Shown here: piece after piece, positions 1-7,910 of the stretch | Layout of the letters: every line of letters begins with the position of its first letter | Numbering within the stretch: the first letter of the stretch is position 1 | Origin: Paracoccus sp. M683 | Lineage (GTDB): Bacteria; Pseudomonadota; Alphaproteobacteria; Rhodobacterales; Rhodobacteraceae | Direction of reading: 5' to 3' | Assembly (NCBI RefSeq): GCF_007096355.1 | Contig: NZ_VKDF01000003.1 | Location: 248,001 to 312,000, forward strand | DNA length: 64,000 bases | The notes under the pieces: model-generated | Told to the model about the DNA's origin: nothing | Seen by the model: the letters and a program-made list of their open reading frames with translations, nothing else | Databases searched by the model: none | Position numbers and translations under genes: made by a program

Positions 1-378
1 GACGCTGTTCGGGAAGCGGCCGCTTTTCACGCGGTTCAGGATCACTTCGGCCACGGCCGCCTGACCCTGACGACCCTCGCCGCGGGCTTCGAAATACAGC
101 GCCTCGGCAAGGCAATCCAGATCGTTGGCCGTATAGCCACCGGCGGCGGCGTTGGTCAGATAGATCTGTTCGGGGCCGCCCTCGATCTTGACGGGGGCGG
201 CATCGGCATAAAGCAGCGGCTTGGGCCGCGGCATGTCCATGGGGGCCGAAATGGCATGCATGGAGGCATCGGTATAGACGGTGCTGGAACCCGTGGCATG
301 GGCCGCACCCGAGGCAGTAGCGGAAACAACCGCAACAGAGAGACAATTACGCATCAGCTTTGGCAGCAGCGTTTGCAT
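1..378 (-). CDS. Cell wall hydrolase, SleB type (N-terminal part, cut by window edge)
   Basis: The visible 126 residues begin with a signal peptide of about 28 residues ending in AAHA. After a proline/alanine-rich linker comes the start of a Hydrolase_2 (SleB) domain, recognised by [14 protein letters not shown] followed by [10 protein letters not shown] at about residues 89-117. The Glu of EARGE is the expected catalytic residue. SleB-type enzymes are periplasmic amidases or lytic transglycosylases that cut peptidoglycan. The frame is open to base 1, so the C-terminal half lies outside the window. The ATG at 378 is preferred because it gives a complete export signal. The next gene on the same strand ends 244 bases upstream, and I see no clear signal in that gap. 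Confidence 0.85.
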   Translation of the reverse strand, partial: MQTLLPKLMRNCLSVAVVSATASGAAHATGSSTVYTDASMHAISAPMDMPRPKPLLYADAAPVKIEGGPEQIYLTNAAAGGYTANDLDCLAEALYFEARGEGRQGQAAVAEVILNRVKSGRFPNSV

Positions 379-622
379 ATTCGGACCTGTATCGTCGTTG
401 ACGTTAGATGACCCCGAAAAGGGCCGAACCAGTCCGAGCAGTAGACCGGCACGTTCATCGACGATGTGGATAGGATTATCGGCGGCAGGCTTTCCACCAC
501 ACAGGCGCGTGAGTTTCCGAATCGCTATGCTGCGGCGCAGAATTGGCGGTATCTTGCCGATGATCACGGTAATAAACGGCAGAAATCAGCAATTTGCGCC
601 GATTTTTAGGTCCGTATCGGAA

Positions 623-3211
623 CTAATCCGGGAACTGTCTGGGCGGGCGAATGCCCGAATCATCGTAATTGGCCCGAATCGATTCCTGCGCCCCGGCCAG
701 CCTCGCGACGGGTACACGAAACGGAGAGCAGGAAACATAGGAAAACGCTGCGCGGTGACAAAAGGCGATGGATTCCGGGTTGCCGCCATGTTCGCCGCAA
801 ACCGACAAGGTGATGTCCGGCATCACCTTGCGCGCACGCTCGGCCCCGATCATCAAAAGCTCGCCCACGCCGTCCTGATCGAGGATGTGGAACGGATCCT
901 CGTCATAGACGCCCTGACCGACATAAGTGCCCATGAAGCGCCCGGCATCGTCGCGCGACAGGCCATAGGTCATCTGTGTCAGGTCATTGGTGCCGAAGGA
1001 CAGGAAGGCCGCATGGGCGGCAATGTCGCCCGCACGCAGCGCTGCGCGCGGGGTTTCGACCATCACCCCCAGGCGATAGGTGAAATCGGTATGCATCTTG
1101 TTTCTGACCTCGGCCGCGACGGCATCGACGCGGTTCTTGACCAGTTCGACCTCGCGCATGGCCGAGACCAGCGGGATCATGATTTCGGGCACCACCGCCG
1201 CACCGTCGCGGCCGGCCAGTGCCGTGGCCTCGAAAATGGCGCGGGCCTGCATGTCATAGATCTCGGGCATGACGATACCCAGACGCACCCCGCGCATGCC
1301 CAGCATCGGGTTGAACTCGGACAATGCATCGACGCGACGCATGACGTCCGGCAGCGGCAGGTCCAGCGATTCGGCCAGTTCGCGCATGCCGTCGCGGTCA
1401 TGGGGCAGAAATTCGTGCAGCGGCGGGTCGAACAACCGGATCGTGACCGGCAGCCCGGCCATGATCTGAAACAGCGCCGCGAAATCGTCGCGCTGCATCG
1501 GCAGGATGCGTTCCAGCGCCAGGCGGCGATCCTCGGCCTTGTCGGCAAAGATCATCTCTCGCATGGCAGGCAGGCGCTCGGCGTCAAAGAACATGTGCTC
1601 GGTCCGGCACAGCCCGATGCCCTGCGCGTTGAACATCCGCGCCGTGCGGGCATCCTCGGGCGTGTCGGCATTGGCGCGCACGTCGATCTGGCGGAACTGG
1701 TCGGCCCATTCCAGCAATTGCGTGAAACTGTCGTCCAGCGCCGGTTCCAGCATCTCGGCGGCGCCGGCCAGAACCTCGCCGGTGGTGCCGTCGATGGTGA
1801 TGACCTCGCCCTCGCGGAAGCTGCGGTTGCCCGCGCGCAACAGCCGGGTGCGGGTGTCGATGCTGATGCCGGATGCGCCCACGATGCAGGGCAGGCCCAG
1901 CCCGCGCGCGATCACCGCCGCATGGCTGGTGGTGCCGCCGCGTTCGGTCAGAACCGCGACGGATGCATGCATGCCCCGGATATCCTCGGGCACGGTTTCG
2001 CGGCGCACCAGAACGCAGGGCTCGCCCCGCGCGGCGCTGGCCTGTGCGGCGGTGGCCGAAAAGACGATCTTGCCGGTGGCGGCACCGGGGCTGGCATTGA
2101 TGCCGCGCGCGACCAGGTCGCGCGGCGCGCGCGGATCGACCTGGTGATGCAGCAGATCCGACAGGGCGCGCGGTTCCACCCGCATCACCGCCTCGGCGGG
2201 GGGGATGATGCCGTCATTGGCCAGTGCCACCGCGATGCGGACCGAGGCGCGGCTGCTGCGTTGCAGGCGAACCGCGTCGATGATCCAGACCCGCCCGTCA
2301 TTCACGACGAACTCGATCTGCATTTCCTCGCGCAGCCTTTCGCGGGCGGCCACGCCAAAGCGGACCAGATCGGCAAAGACCTCGGGCGCGACCTCTTCCA
2401 GCGAGGGGCCGCGTTCATCCTTTGTCAGATACAGGGTCTGGGCATCAGAGGCGCGGACGCTGCCCTGCATCTGGCCGCGAAACCGCCCGGTGATGCGCGG
2501 CGTGCCGGTCACGCTGTCGACGAACTGGATCGTGCCCGAGCCGCAAAACCCCGGCCCCATGCCAAGCGCCATGCCCTGAACAACCAGCCCCAGTGGTGCC
2601 TCGGCCGGCGCGCCCTTGGCCTGCCGCAGCAGTCGGGCCGTCGGCCCGTCCCAGGCCCGCGCCATCGACCGCAACACCTCGGCCAACTGGACGGCGGGAT
2701 CCTGCGGGAAGGGCTCGTCCATCTCGTCGGCATAGGTGCGCAGCGCATCGTGCAGCGCGCCTTCGCCATCCTGGGTGAACATGTCGGGATCCAGCCGGGC
2801 GATATGGGTGGCATAGGATTGCACGAAATGCAGATAGATCGCATCGGCGGCCTGTTGCCCGATGCGACTGGCCAGCGCGGCATGGCGGGCATCGTTGATG
2901 CCCACGTTCAGAACCGTTCCCGGCCCGCCCCATTCCGGATTCAGCGCCGAGGGCCGCACGCTGATCAGCCCGCTTGCCGGCAGGTCCGTATCCTCGCGGT
3001 CGCCCATCAGCCCCGCCAGCATCGTCAGATCAGGCGGGTTTCCGGTTGCAATCCGCTGGACGCATTCCGCCGAGATCGCATGGCTGCGCGGCACCGGCAG
3101 GTCCATGCGCACCAGCCGTTGCAGGCATTTCGCCCGCCAGCCGTGACGTGCGCGGTCGATCCCCGCCGAAGGGGTGATCCTGATTGCGTCGATGCTGGCC
3201 GCATGTGTCAT
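623..3211 (-). CDS. Pyruvate, phosphate dikinase-like PEP-utilizing protein with divergent ATP-grasp half
   Basis: This 862-residue protein has the PPDK domain order: an N-terminal ATP-grasp-like region (about 1-360), a swivelling phosphohistidine domain with GGTTSHAAVIARG (His about 430), and a C-terminal PEP/pyruvate barrel with FGTNDLTQM and CGEHGGNP (Cys about 805). The last two domains match real PPDKs closely. The N-terminal half does not: the usual GGKGANL lysine motif is absent, VRSGA...MPGMMDTVLNLG is reduced to VRPSALNPEWGGPGTVLNVG, and the terminal QTR of the ATP site reads DAVR. It may be a paralog that lost or changed nucleotide use while keeping PEP/phosphohistidine chemistry. 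A true interconversion of pyruvate and PEP is the alternative. ATG start at 3211; no partner gene overlaps it. Confidence 0.8.
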   Translation of the reverse strand: MTHAASIDAIRITPSAGIDRARHGWRAKCLQRLVRMDLPVPRSHAISAECVQRIATGNPPDLTMLAGLMGDREDTDLPASGLISVRPSALNPEWGGPGTVLNVGINDARHAALASRIGQQAADAIYLHFVQSYATHIARLDPDMFTQDGEGALHDALRTYADEMDEPFPQDPAVQLAEVLRSMARAWDGPTARLLRQAKGAPAEAPLGLVVQGMALGMGPGFCGSGTIQFVDSVTGTPRITGRFRGQMQGSVRASDAQTLYLTKDERGPSLEEVAPEVFADLVRFGVAARERLREEMQIEFVVNDGRVWIIDAVRLQRSSRASVRIAVALANDGIIPPAEAVMRVEPRALSDLLHHQVDPRAPRDLVARGINASPGAATGKIVFSATAAQASAARGEPCVLVRRETVPEDIRGMHASVAVLTERGGTTSHAAVIARGLGLPCIVGASGISIDTRTRLLRAGNRSFREGEVITIDGTTGEVLAGAAEMLEPALDDSFTQLLEWADQFRQIDVRANADTPEDARTARMFNAQGIGLCRTEHMFFDAERLPAMREMIFADKAEDRRLALERILPMQRDDFAALFQIMAGLPVTIRLFDPPLHEFLPHDRDGMRELAESLDLPLPDVMRRVDALSEFNPMLGMRGVRLGIVMPEIYDMQARAIFEATALAGRDGAAVVPEIMIPLVSAMREVELVKNRVDAVAAEVRNKMHTDFTYRLGVMVETPRAALRAGDIAAHAAFLSFGTNDLTQMTYGLSRDDAGRFMGTYVGQGVYDEDPFHILDQDGVGELLMIGAERARKVMPDITLSVCGEHGGNPESIAFCHRAAFSYVSCSPFRVPVARLAGAQESIRANYDDSGIRPPRQFPD

Positions 3212-3340
3212 AACGCCTTAGAAATAGCGCGTTACTGCAATGCCGCAAGTGCGAAAAGCGCGGTTTTCTGCGCCGGTGGCGACAGTTGGGGCGCATCTGG
3301 GCGGTGGCCCAGGGGCGATTGCGCAAGACGGTATGATGGA

Positions 3341-3375
3341 AAAGGCCCGCTCACAGAACATCTGGGCGGGCCTTT
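3341..3375 (-). terminator. Rho-independent terminator after the cyclophilin pair
   Basis: A perfect 10-bp stem, AAAGGCCCGC/GCGGGCCTTT, encloses a 15-base loop. Read on the minus strand the right arm runs into CCTTTTCC. It lies 23 bases after the stop codon of the periplasmic cyclophilin gene, which fits termination of that two-gene unit. Confidence 0.7.
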
Positions 3376-3397
3376 CCGGGTCGCTGGCAGGGCCAGA

Positions 3398-4000
3398 TCA
3401 GCTGGCGCCGTCGGTGATCGTGACCTTGGCCATGTAATCGGGCGTCGCCACCGCGCCATTGGCATTGGCGTCGCCCTTGGTGATGGCGTTCAGCACGTCC
3501 CAGCCATCGACCAGCTGGCCCACGACCGTATACTGACCGTCCAGGAAGGTCGCCGGGGCCAGGTCGATGAAGAACTGGCTGTTGGCGCTATTGGGGTCCT
3601 GGCTGCGGGCCATGCCGACGGTGCCGGCCTGGAACGAGGCGTCGTTGAACTCGGCCGGCAGATCGGGCAGGTCAGAGCCGCCCATGCCTGCCATGGCGGT
3701 ATCGCCGCCCTGGCGGCCATGCTGCACATCGCCGGTCTGGGCCATGAAGCCGTCGATCACCCGATGGAACACCACGCCGTCATATTTCCCGTCACGTGCC
3801 AGCGTCACCAGACGTTCGACATGCTGGGGTGCCTTGTCGGCGAACAGGTCCAGCACGATCGTGCCCTTGGCGCTGCCATCGGCGGCGGCGACCTCGATCA
3901 CCATGTTGGGGCCGGGACCATCGGTGACGCCCGGCAACCCCTCGGCCAGCACGGGGCCGGCCATCACCAGCATGGCCGGGATCAGGGTCAGCTTACGCAT
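3398..4000 (-). CDS. Peptidyl-prolyl cis-trans isomerase, cyclophilin type, exported
   Basis: A 200-residue cyclophilin with an N-terminal signal peptide (MRKLTLIPAMLVMAGPVLA), so a periplasmic proline isomerase. Cyclophilin hallmarks are VVFHRVIDGFMAQTGD, which carries the catalytic Arg, and NSANSQFFI. The ATG at 4000 is chosen over a TTG nine bases upstream because it starts the signal peptide exactly and overlaps the upstream cyclophilin stop by 8 bases, implying translational coupling. It is clearly a paralog of the neighbouring cytoplasmic enzyme, with an exported copy and an internal copy made from one transcript. Substrates cannot be told from sequence. Confidence 0.92.
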   Translation of the reverse strand: MRKLTLIPAMLVMAGPVLAEGLPGVTDGPGPNMVIEVAAADGSAKGTIVLDLFADKAPQHVERLVTLARDGKYDGVVFHRVIDGFMAQTGDVQHGRQGGDTAMAGMGGSDLPDLPAEFNDASFQAGTVGMARSQDPNSANSQFFIDLAPATFLDGQYTVVGQLVDGWDVLNAITKGDANANGAVATPDYMAKVTITDGAS

Positions 4001-4499
4001 CGGCGGCAACCTTGACCGAGATCATCCGGTCGGGATTCGCAGGCGGCTCGCCACGGGCGATCTTGTCGACATGCTCCATCCCTTCGATGACGCGGCCGTA
4101 GACCGTGTATTGACCGTTCAGGAAGTCGTTATCATTGAAGTTGATGAAGAACTGGCTGTTGGCGCTGTTCGGATTGGCCGAACGGGCTGCGCCCAGGGTG
4201 CCGCGCGCATGCGGCAGGCGCGAGAACTCGGCCGGCAGATCGGGCAGATCGGAACCGCCGGTGCCGGAACGGCCGGGGTTGTAGTTCTTTTCCATATTCG
4301 CGTGCTGCACGTCGCCGGTCTGCGCCATGAAGCCCTCGATCACCCGATGAAAGGCCACATTGTCATAGGCACCGGCGCGGGCCAGTTCCTTCATCCGCTC
4401 GGCATGCTTGGGCGCGACATCGGGCAGCAGCTCGATGGTCACGGGACCGTCCTTCAGCGTGATGATGATGGTGTTCTCGGGGTCCTTGATCTCGGCCAT
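3993..4499 (-). CDS. Peptidyl-prolyl cis-trans isomerase, cyclophilin type, cytoplasmic
   Basis: A 168-residue cyclophilin without signal peptide. The core motifs are AFHRVIEGFMAQTGD and NSANSQFFINFND, plus the C-terminal GRVIEGMEHVDKIA typical of bacterial PpiB proteins. The start is fixed by a strong Shine-Dalgarno AAGGAGG five bases before the ATG at 4499; an upstream in-frame ATG would bury that site. It is the first gene of a two-gene unit with the exported cyclophilin. The pair is divergent from pgk, whose start is about 170 bases away, so both promoters should lie in 4500-4670. Confidence 0.93.
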   Translation of the reverse strand: MAEIKDPENTIIITLKDGPVTIELLPDVAPKHAERMKELARAGAYDNVAFHRVIEGFMAQTGDVQHANMEKNYNPGRSGTGGSDLPDLPAEFSRLPHARGTLGAARSANPNSANSQFFINFNDNDFLNGQYTVYGRVIEGMEHVDKIARGEPPANPDRMISVKVAADA

Positions 4500-4670
4500 G
4501 GGGCCCTCCTTCAGGTTGGACATGGGAACGCAGATAGGCGTCACCGGATCAATAAGCAACGCGGAACCGCCATGCTGCGTTCAATGTGGGGTTGCGGTTG
4601 ACGGGATTGTCAACTTGCGTGACAAGCCAAGGCAAGAACACACCCGAAACAGGCGTGAAAGGATCGCACC

Positions 4671-5873
4671 ATGGCTGATTTCAACACCATCGACGACCTG
4701 GACATGGACGGCAAGGTCGTGCTGACCCGCGTTGATATCAACGTGCCGGTCGAGAACGGCCAGGTCACCGATACCACCCGCATCGACCGGATCGTGCCGA
4801 CGATCAAGGATATTCAGGCCAAGGGCGGCATTCCCGTGCTGCTGGCCCATTTCGACCGCCCCAAGGGCCAGCGCGTCGACAGCATGTCGCTGCGCCAGGT
4901 GGTTCCCGCGCTGGAGGCTGCCTTGGGGCAGCCCGTGGTCTTTGCCGATGACTGCATCGGCGGCCCGGCCAAGCGCGTGGTCGCGGCGCTGAAGCCGGGC
5001 GATGTGGCGTTGCTGGAAAACACCCGATTCCACGAGGGCGAGGAAAAGAACGACGCGACCTTTGCGGCCTCGCTGGCCGCCTTGGGGCAGGTCTATGTCA
5101 ACGATGCCTTCTCGGCGGCGCATCGCGCCCATGCCTCGACCGAGGGCCTTGCGAAACTGATGGAGGCCGGCGCCGGCCGGCTGATGCAGGCTGAACTGAC
5201 GGCGCTGGATGCCGCGCTTGGCAAGCCCGAGCGGCCGGTGGTGGCTGTGGTGGGCGGGGCCAAGGTCTCGACCAAGCTGGACCTGCTGGGCAACCTGATC
5301 GAAAAGGTGGACCACCTGATCATCGGCGGCGGCATGGCCAACACGTTCCTGGTCGCCAAGGGCGTCGAGGTCGGCAAGTCGCTGGCCGAACGCGACATGG
5401 CCGATACCGCGCGCGAAATCATGGCCAAGGCCGAAACGGCAGGCTGCACCATTCATTTGCCGGTGGATATCGTGGTTGCGCGAGAGTTCCGCGAAGGTGC
5501 CGCCAGCGAGGTTCTGCCCGTCGACCAATGCCCGCCCGATGCCATGATCCTGGATGCCGGGCCGGACACGGTGGCCGCGATCAGCGACCTGTTCGCGCGC
5601 TGCAAGACGCTGATCTGGAACGGCCCGCTTGGCGCCTTCGAGATCGCCCCCTTCGACCGCGCCACCAATGCGGCAGCCCAGGCCGCGGCCGAGGCCACGC
5701 GGGCCGGCACGCTGGTTTCAGTGGCGGGCGGCGGCGATACGGTTGCGGCCCTGAACCGCGCCGGAGTGGCCGATGACTTTACCTTCATTTCGACGGCAGG
5801 CGGCGCTTTCCTGGAATGGATGGAAGGCAAGGAACTGCCCGGTGTCGCGGCGCTTAAGGCCAAACGGCCCTGA
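4671..5873 (+). CDS. pgk: Phosphoglycerate kinase
   Basis: This 400-residue protein is full length for PGK, which interconverts 1,3-bisphosphoglycerate plus ADP with 3-phosphoglycerate plus ATP in cytoplasmic glycolysis and gluconeogenesis. Visible motifs are RVDINVP (20-26), the substrate loop HFDRPKG (60-66), GGAKVSTK (195-202), the hinge [16 protein letters not shown], and the nucleotide-binding GGGDTVAAL near the C-terminus. HFDRPKG carries Phe-Asp where many PGKs have Leu-Gly. GAAAGGATCGCACC precedes the ATG as a ribosome site. The class I aldolase lies 0.9 kb downstream with an opposite-strand gene between, so the two glycolytic genes are neighbours but not one operon. Confidence 0.97.
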   Translation: MADFNTIDDLDMDGKVVLTRVDINVPVENGQVTDTTRIDRIVPTIKDIQAKGGIPVLLAHFDRPKGQRVDSMSLRQVVPALEAALGQPVVFADDCIGGPAKRVVAALKPGDVALLENTRFHEGEEKNDATFAASLAALGQVYVNDAFSAAHRAHASTEGLAKLMEAGAGRLMQAELTALDAALGKPERPVVAVVGGAKVSTKLDLLGNLIEKVDHLIIGGGMANTFLVAKGVEVGKSLAERDMADTAREIMAKAETAGCTIHLPVDIVVAREFREGAASEVLPVDQCPPDAMILDAGPDTVAAISDLFARCKTLIWNGPLGAFEIAPFDRATNAAAQAAAEATRAGTLVSVAGGGDTVAALNRAGVADDFTFISTAGGAFLEWMEGKELPGVAALKAKRP

Positions 5874-5953
5874 AAACAGCACTTCCGCGCGCCTGACGTG
5901 TCATGAAGCGGCCGGTATTCTGATTCCTGCTGATCCATCAGATCGGATTTGAT

Positions 5954-5973
5954 GGCGGCAGGTGAACGCCGCC
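5954..5973 (+). terminator. Weak hairpin between convergent genes
   Basis: GGCGGC and GCCGCC flank an 8-base loop about 80 bases after pgk and just before the end of the opposing gene at 6016. There is no T run. It is a possible bidirectional terminator and nothing more. Confidence 0.3.
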
Positions 5974-6015
5974 GCCTTCAGTGTCATCCCGGGCTGAAGC
6001 CGGCCGGGGCCGAGA

Positions 6016-6603
6016 TCAGCGACGCCCGAACAGCCAACCTAACAACCCGCCCGAGGAATTGCCGTTGCTGCGGCCATTGGCGTAGGCGTTGCCATTGCCA
6101 TTGCCATTGCCATTGCCATTGCCATTGCCGTTACTGGTGCTTGCGGCTTCCTGCTGTTCGGGCTGGGCAGCTTCTGTGCCCGCGGACGTATCGCCGCTTG
6201 CGACCGCCTCGGTATCGGCGGCGGCGTTGGCCTGCGGGGCGGCGGCTTCGGCTGCCGCGCTCTCGACAGGTGCGGCCTGCTGCGGGGCGGCGGCTTCGGC
6301 TGCCGCGCCCTCGACAGGTGCGGCCTGCTGCGGGGCGGCCGGTTGCTGGTTGGCGGCGGCGGCCCTGCGGAAGGCGATCATCTGATCGACCCAGTCGTAA
6401 TAGCCGTCCTGCGCCTTTTCGGCGGGCCCCAGCAGCGGATTGGCGGGGCTTTCGACCGGGGCCTGAAGGTTGGCGGCACTGATGGGACGGTTGAACACGT
6501 CCAGCGATTCAAGGCCCCAGGTCAGTTTTTCATTGCTTGCTGACGGTGCAGCACCGCCCAAAAGGGGCAGATAGATGCTGACCGGACTCGTACTTACATA
6601 CAT
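6016..6603 (-). CDS. Hypothetical low-complexity Ala/Gln/Asn-Gly protein
   Basis: I do not recognise the 195-residue product. Residues 1-85 look like an ordinary fold (LTWGLESLDVFN, DGYYDWVDQMIAFRRA). Residues about 86-150 are Ala/Gln/Glu rich and contain two near-identical copies of an AAPQQAAPVE-x-AAAEA unit. Then comes an Asn-Gly dipeptide run encoded by a DNA microsatellite, and the chain ends GGLLGWLFGRR. The ATG at 6603 is chosen because AGGAG lies 7 bases upstream. No signal peptide or membrane segment is obvious. The leader can fold over the ribosome site (see 6612-6629). It converges with pgk and is divergent from the aldolase gene. Confidence 0.6.
   Translation of the reverse strand: MYVSTSPVSIYLPLLGGAAPSASNEKLTWGLESLDVFNRPISAANLQAPVESPANPLLGPAEKAQDGYYDWVDQMIAFRRAAAANQQPAAPQQAAPVEGAAAEAAAPQQAAPVESAAAEAAAPQANAAADTEAVASGDTSAGTEAAQPEQQEAASTSNGNGNGNGNGNGNGNAYANGRSNGNSSGGLLGWLFGRR
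6091..6126 (-). repeat. Hexanucleotide microsatellite, 6 perfect GCCATT units
   Basis: Six uninterrupted GCCATT units (AATGGC on the coding strand) followed by one GCCGTT. They encode the Asn-Gly run near the C-terminus of the protein at 6016-6603. A unit of six keeps the reading frame, so copy-number change alters tract length without breaking the gene. Confidence 0.9.
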
Positions 6604-6611
6604 CGTTGACT

Positions 6612-6629
6612 CCTGTCTGGTTTGACAGG
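6612..6629 (-). promoter_or_regulatory. Leader hairpin overlapping the ribosome-binding site
   Basis: On the minus strand CCTGTC and GACAGG form a 6-bp stem with a 6-base loop, and GACAGG overlaps the AGGAG ribosome site of the gene starting at 6603. Folding would hide that site, so translation may respond to temperature or to a factor that opens the stem. Seen in sequence; function is inferred. Confidence 0.4.
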
Positions 6630-6790
6630 TCCACAATATCAGTTTTTAAATATCGGGCATTTCAAGACTAATTAAGATTCTATTTACCTTTCTGTGCTAG
6701 CCCGCCCCTCCGCGTCCCCGTTAGCGCGATCAGCGTTGCCCTTGCCGGGTGGTCTGCTAGGAAACGGCCAAAGCGAAAGGGGACCGCAAG

Positions 6791-7717
6791 ATGAAGATGA
6801 CGCGCACCGTCAAGACTATCCTGTCGAATTATGAGGGCGAGACGCCCGGCGTTAAGGCCCAGCTTGGCCGGATGCTGATGACCGGCCGCCTTGCAGGGAC
6901 GGGCAAGATGATCATCCTGCCGGTGGACCAGGGCTTCGAGCATGGTCCCGCGCGGTCCTTTGCGGCGAATCCGGCCGCCTATGATCCGCATTACCATTAC
7001 AAGCTGGCCATCGATGCCGGGCTGAACGCCTATGCGGCGCCCCTGGGCATGATCGAGGCTGGCGCCGACACCTTTGCGGGCCAGATCCCGACCATCCTGA
7101 AGGTCAACAGCGCCAACAGCCTGATGTCCGAAACCGCCGGCAAGAATCAGGCGATCACCGCCAGCGTCGACGACGCGCTGCGTCTTGGCTGCGCGGCCAT
7201 CGGCTTTACCATCTATCCGGGGTCGGACATGGCGCTGGACATGTTCGAGGAAATCAGCGCCATGCGCGAAGAAGCCGCGCGCAAGGGTGTGGCCACGGTG
7301 ATCTGGTCCTATCCGCGCGGCGAGGCCATCACCAAGGACGGCGAGACCGCCATCGACATCGCCGCCTATGCGGCCCAGATTGCGGCGCTGCTGGGTGCTC
7401 ATATCATCAAGATCAAGCTTTCGACCGATCATCTGATGCTGCCCGAGGCAAAGAAAGTCTATCAGGACAAGAAGATCGAGATCGCTACCCAGGCTGCGCG
7501 GGTTGCGCATTGCATGCAGGCTTCGTTCAACGGGCGGCGCATCGTGGTCTTTTCAGGCGGCGCGGCAAAGGGTGCCGACGCGGTCTATGACGATGCCCGC
7601 GCGATCCGCGACGGCGGCGGCAATGGCAGCATCATCGGCAGGAACAGCTTCCAGCGCTCGCGCGAGGATGCGCTGGCCATGCTGGGCAAGCTGGTGGACA
7701 TCTACAAGGGCGCCTGA
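6791..7717 (+). CDS. fba: Class I fructose-bisphosphate aldolase (DhnA/archaeal type)
   Basis: This 308-residue protein of the DeoC/FbaB superfamily cleaves fructose 1,6-bisphosphate to glyceraldehyde 3-phosphate and dihydroxyacetone phosphate through a Schiff base. Motifs are DQGFEHGP (46-53) at the first barrel strand, WSYPRG (172-177), IIKIKLST (205-212) with the expected Schiff-base lysine, and the phosphate-binding FSGG and GRNSFQR. It is not the plant/animal aldolase fold type nor the zinc class II enzyme. GAAAGGGGACC lies upstream of the ATG. With pgk it makes a lower-glycolysis/gluconeogenesis neighbourhood. Two tandem hairpins follow it. Confidence 0.92.
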   Translation: MKMTRTVKTILSNYEGETPGVKAQLGRMLMTGRLAGTGKMIILPVDQGFEHGPARSFAANPAAYDPHYHYKLAIDAGLNAYAAPLGMIEAGADTFAGQIPTILKVNSANSLMSETAGKNQAITASVDDALRLGCAAIGFTIYPGSDMALDMFEEISAMREEAARKGVATVIWSYPRGEAITKDGETAIDIAAYAAQIAALLGAHIIKIKLSTDHLMLPEAKKVYQDKKIEIATQAARVAHCMQASFNGRRIVVFSGGAAKGADAVYDDARAIRDGGGNGSIIGRNSFQRSREDALAMLGKLVDIYKGA

Positions 7718-7741
7718 TTTCGGCTCGTCTTGTGACGGATT

Positions 7742-7785
7742 GAGGGGGCGCTCGCGCCCCCTCTTGCGTTCGGGTCCGAACGCAA
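7742..7785 (+). terminator. Tandem hairpins after the aldolase gene
   Basis: The first is a perfect palindrome, GAGGGGGCGC/GCGCCCCCTC with a TC loop (7742-7763). The second follows at once: TTGCGTTCGG/CCGAACGCAA around GT (7764-7785). The first is a plausible terminator for the aldolase gene. The second leads straight into the GGATATTT element. Confidence 0.65.
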
Positions 7786-7790
7786 TTCAC

Positions 7791-7820
7791 CCCCCGAGGA
7801 TATTTCGGCACGGCTGATGG
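7791..7820 (+). repeat. GGATATTT intergenic element, copy A
   Basis: A run of C, then GAGGATATTT (core 7798-7805), then CGGCACGGCTGATGG. Plus orientation, between the aldolase gene and the RACo-like gene. Belongs with copies D and F, which share the GCACGGATGATGG tail. Confidence 0.75.
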
Positions 7821-7910
7821 TCGCATTCAGGCGCCAAGCTGGCGGCTTCGCGCCTTGCGGGCGGTGGCCCGCGCGATTAACTCGGTGGCGAACAGCGAGG
7901 TGCCCCAGCC

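Noticed and set aside
281..4015. A 1244-codon plus-strand open frame
   Set aside because: It runs antisense to the PPDK-like and cyclophilin genes, is His/Arg/Gly-rich low complexity and matches no protein pattern; it is a high-G+C shadow frame.
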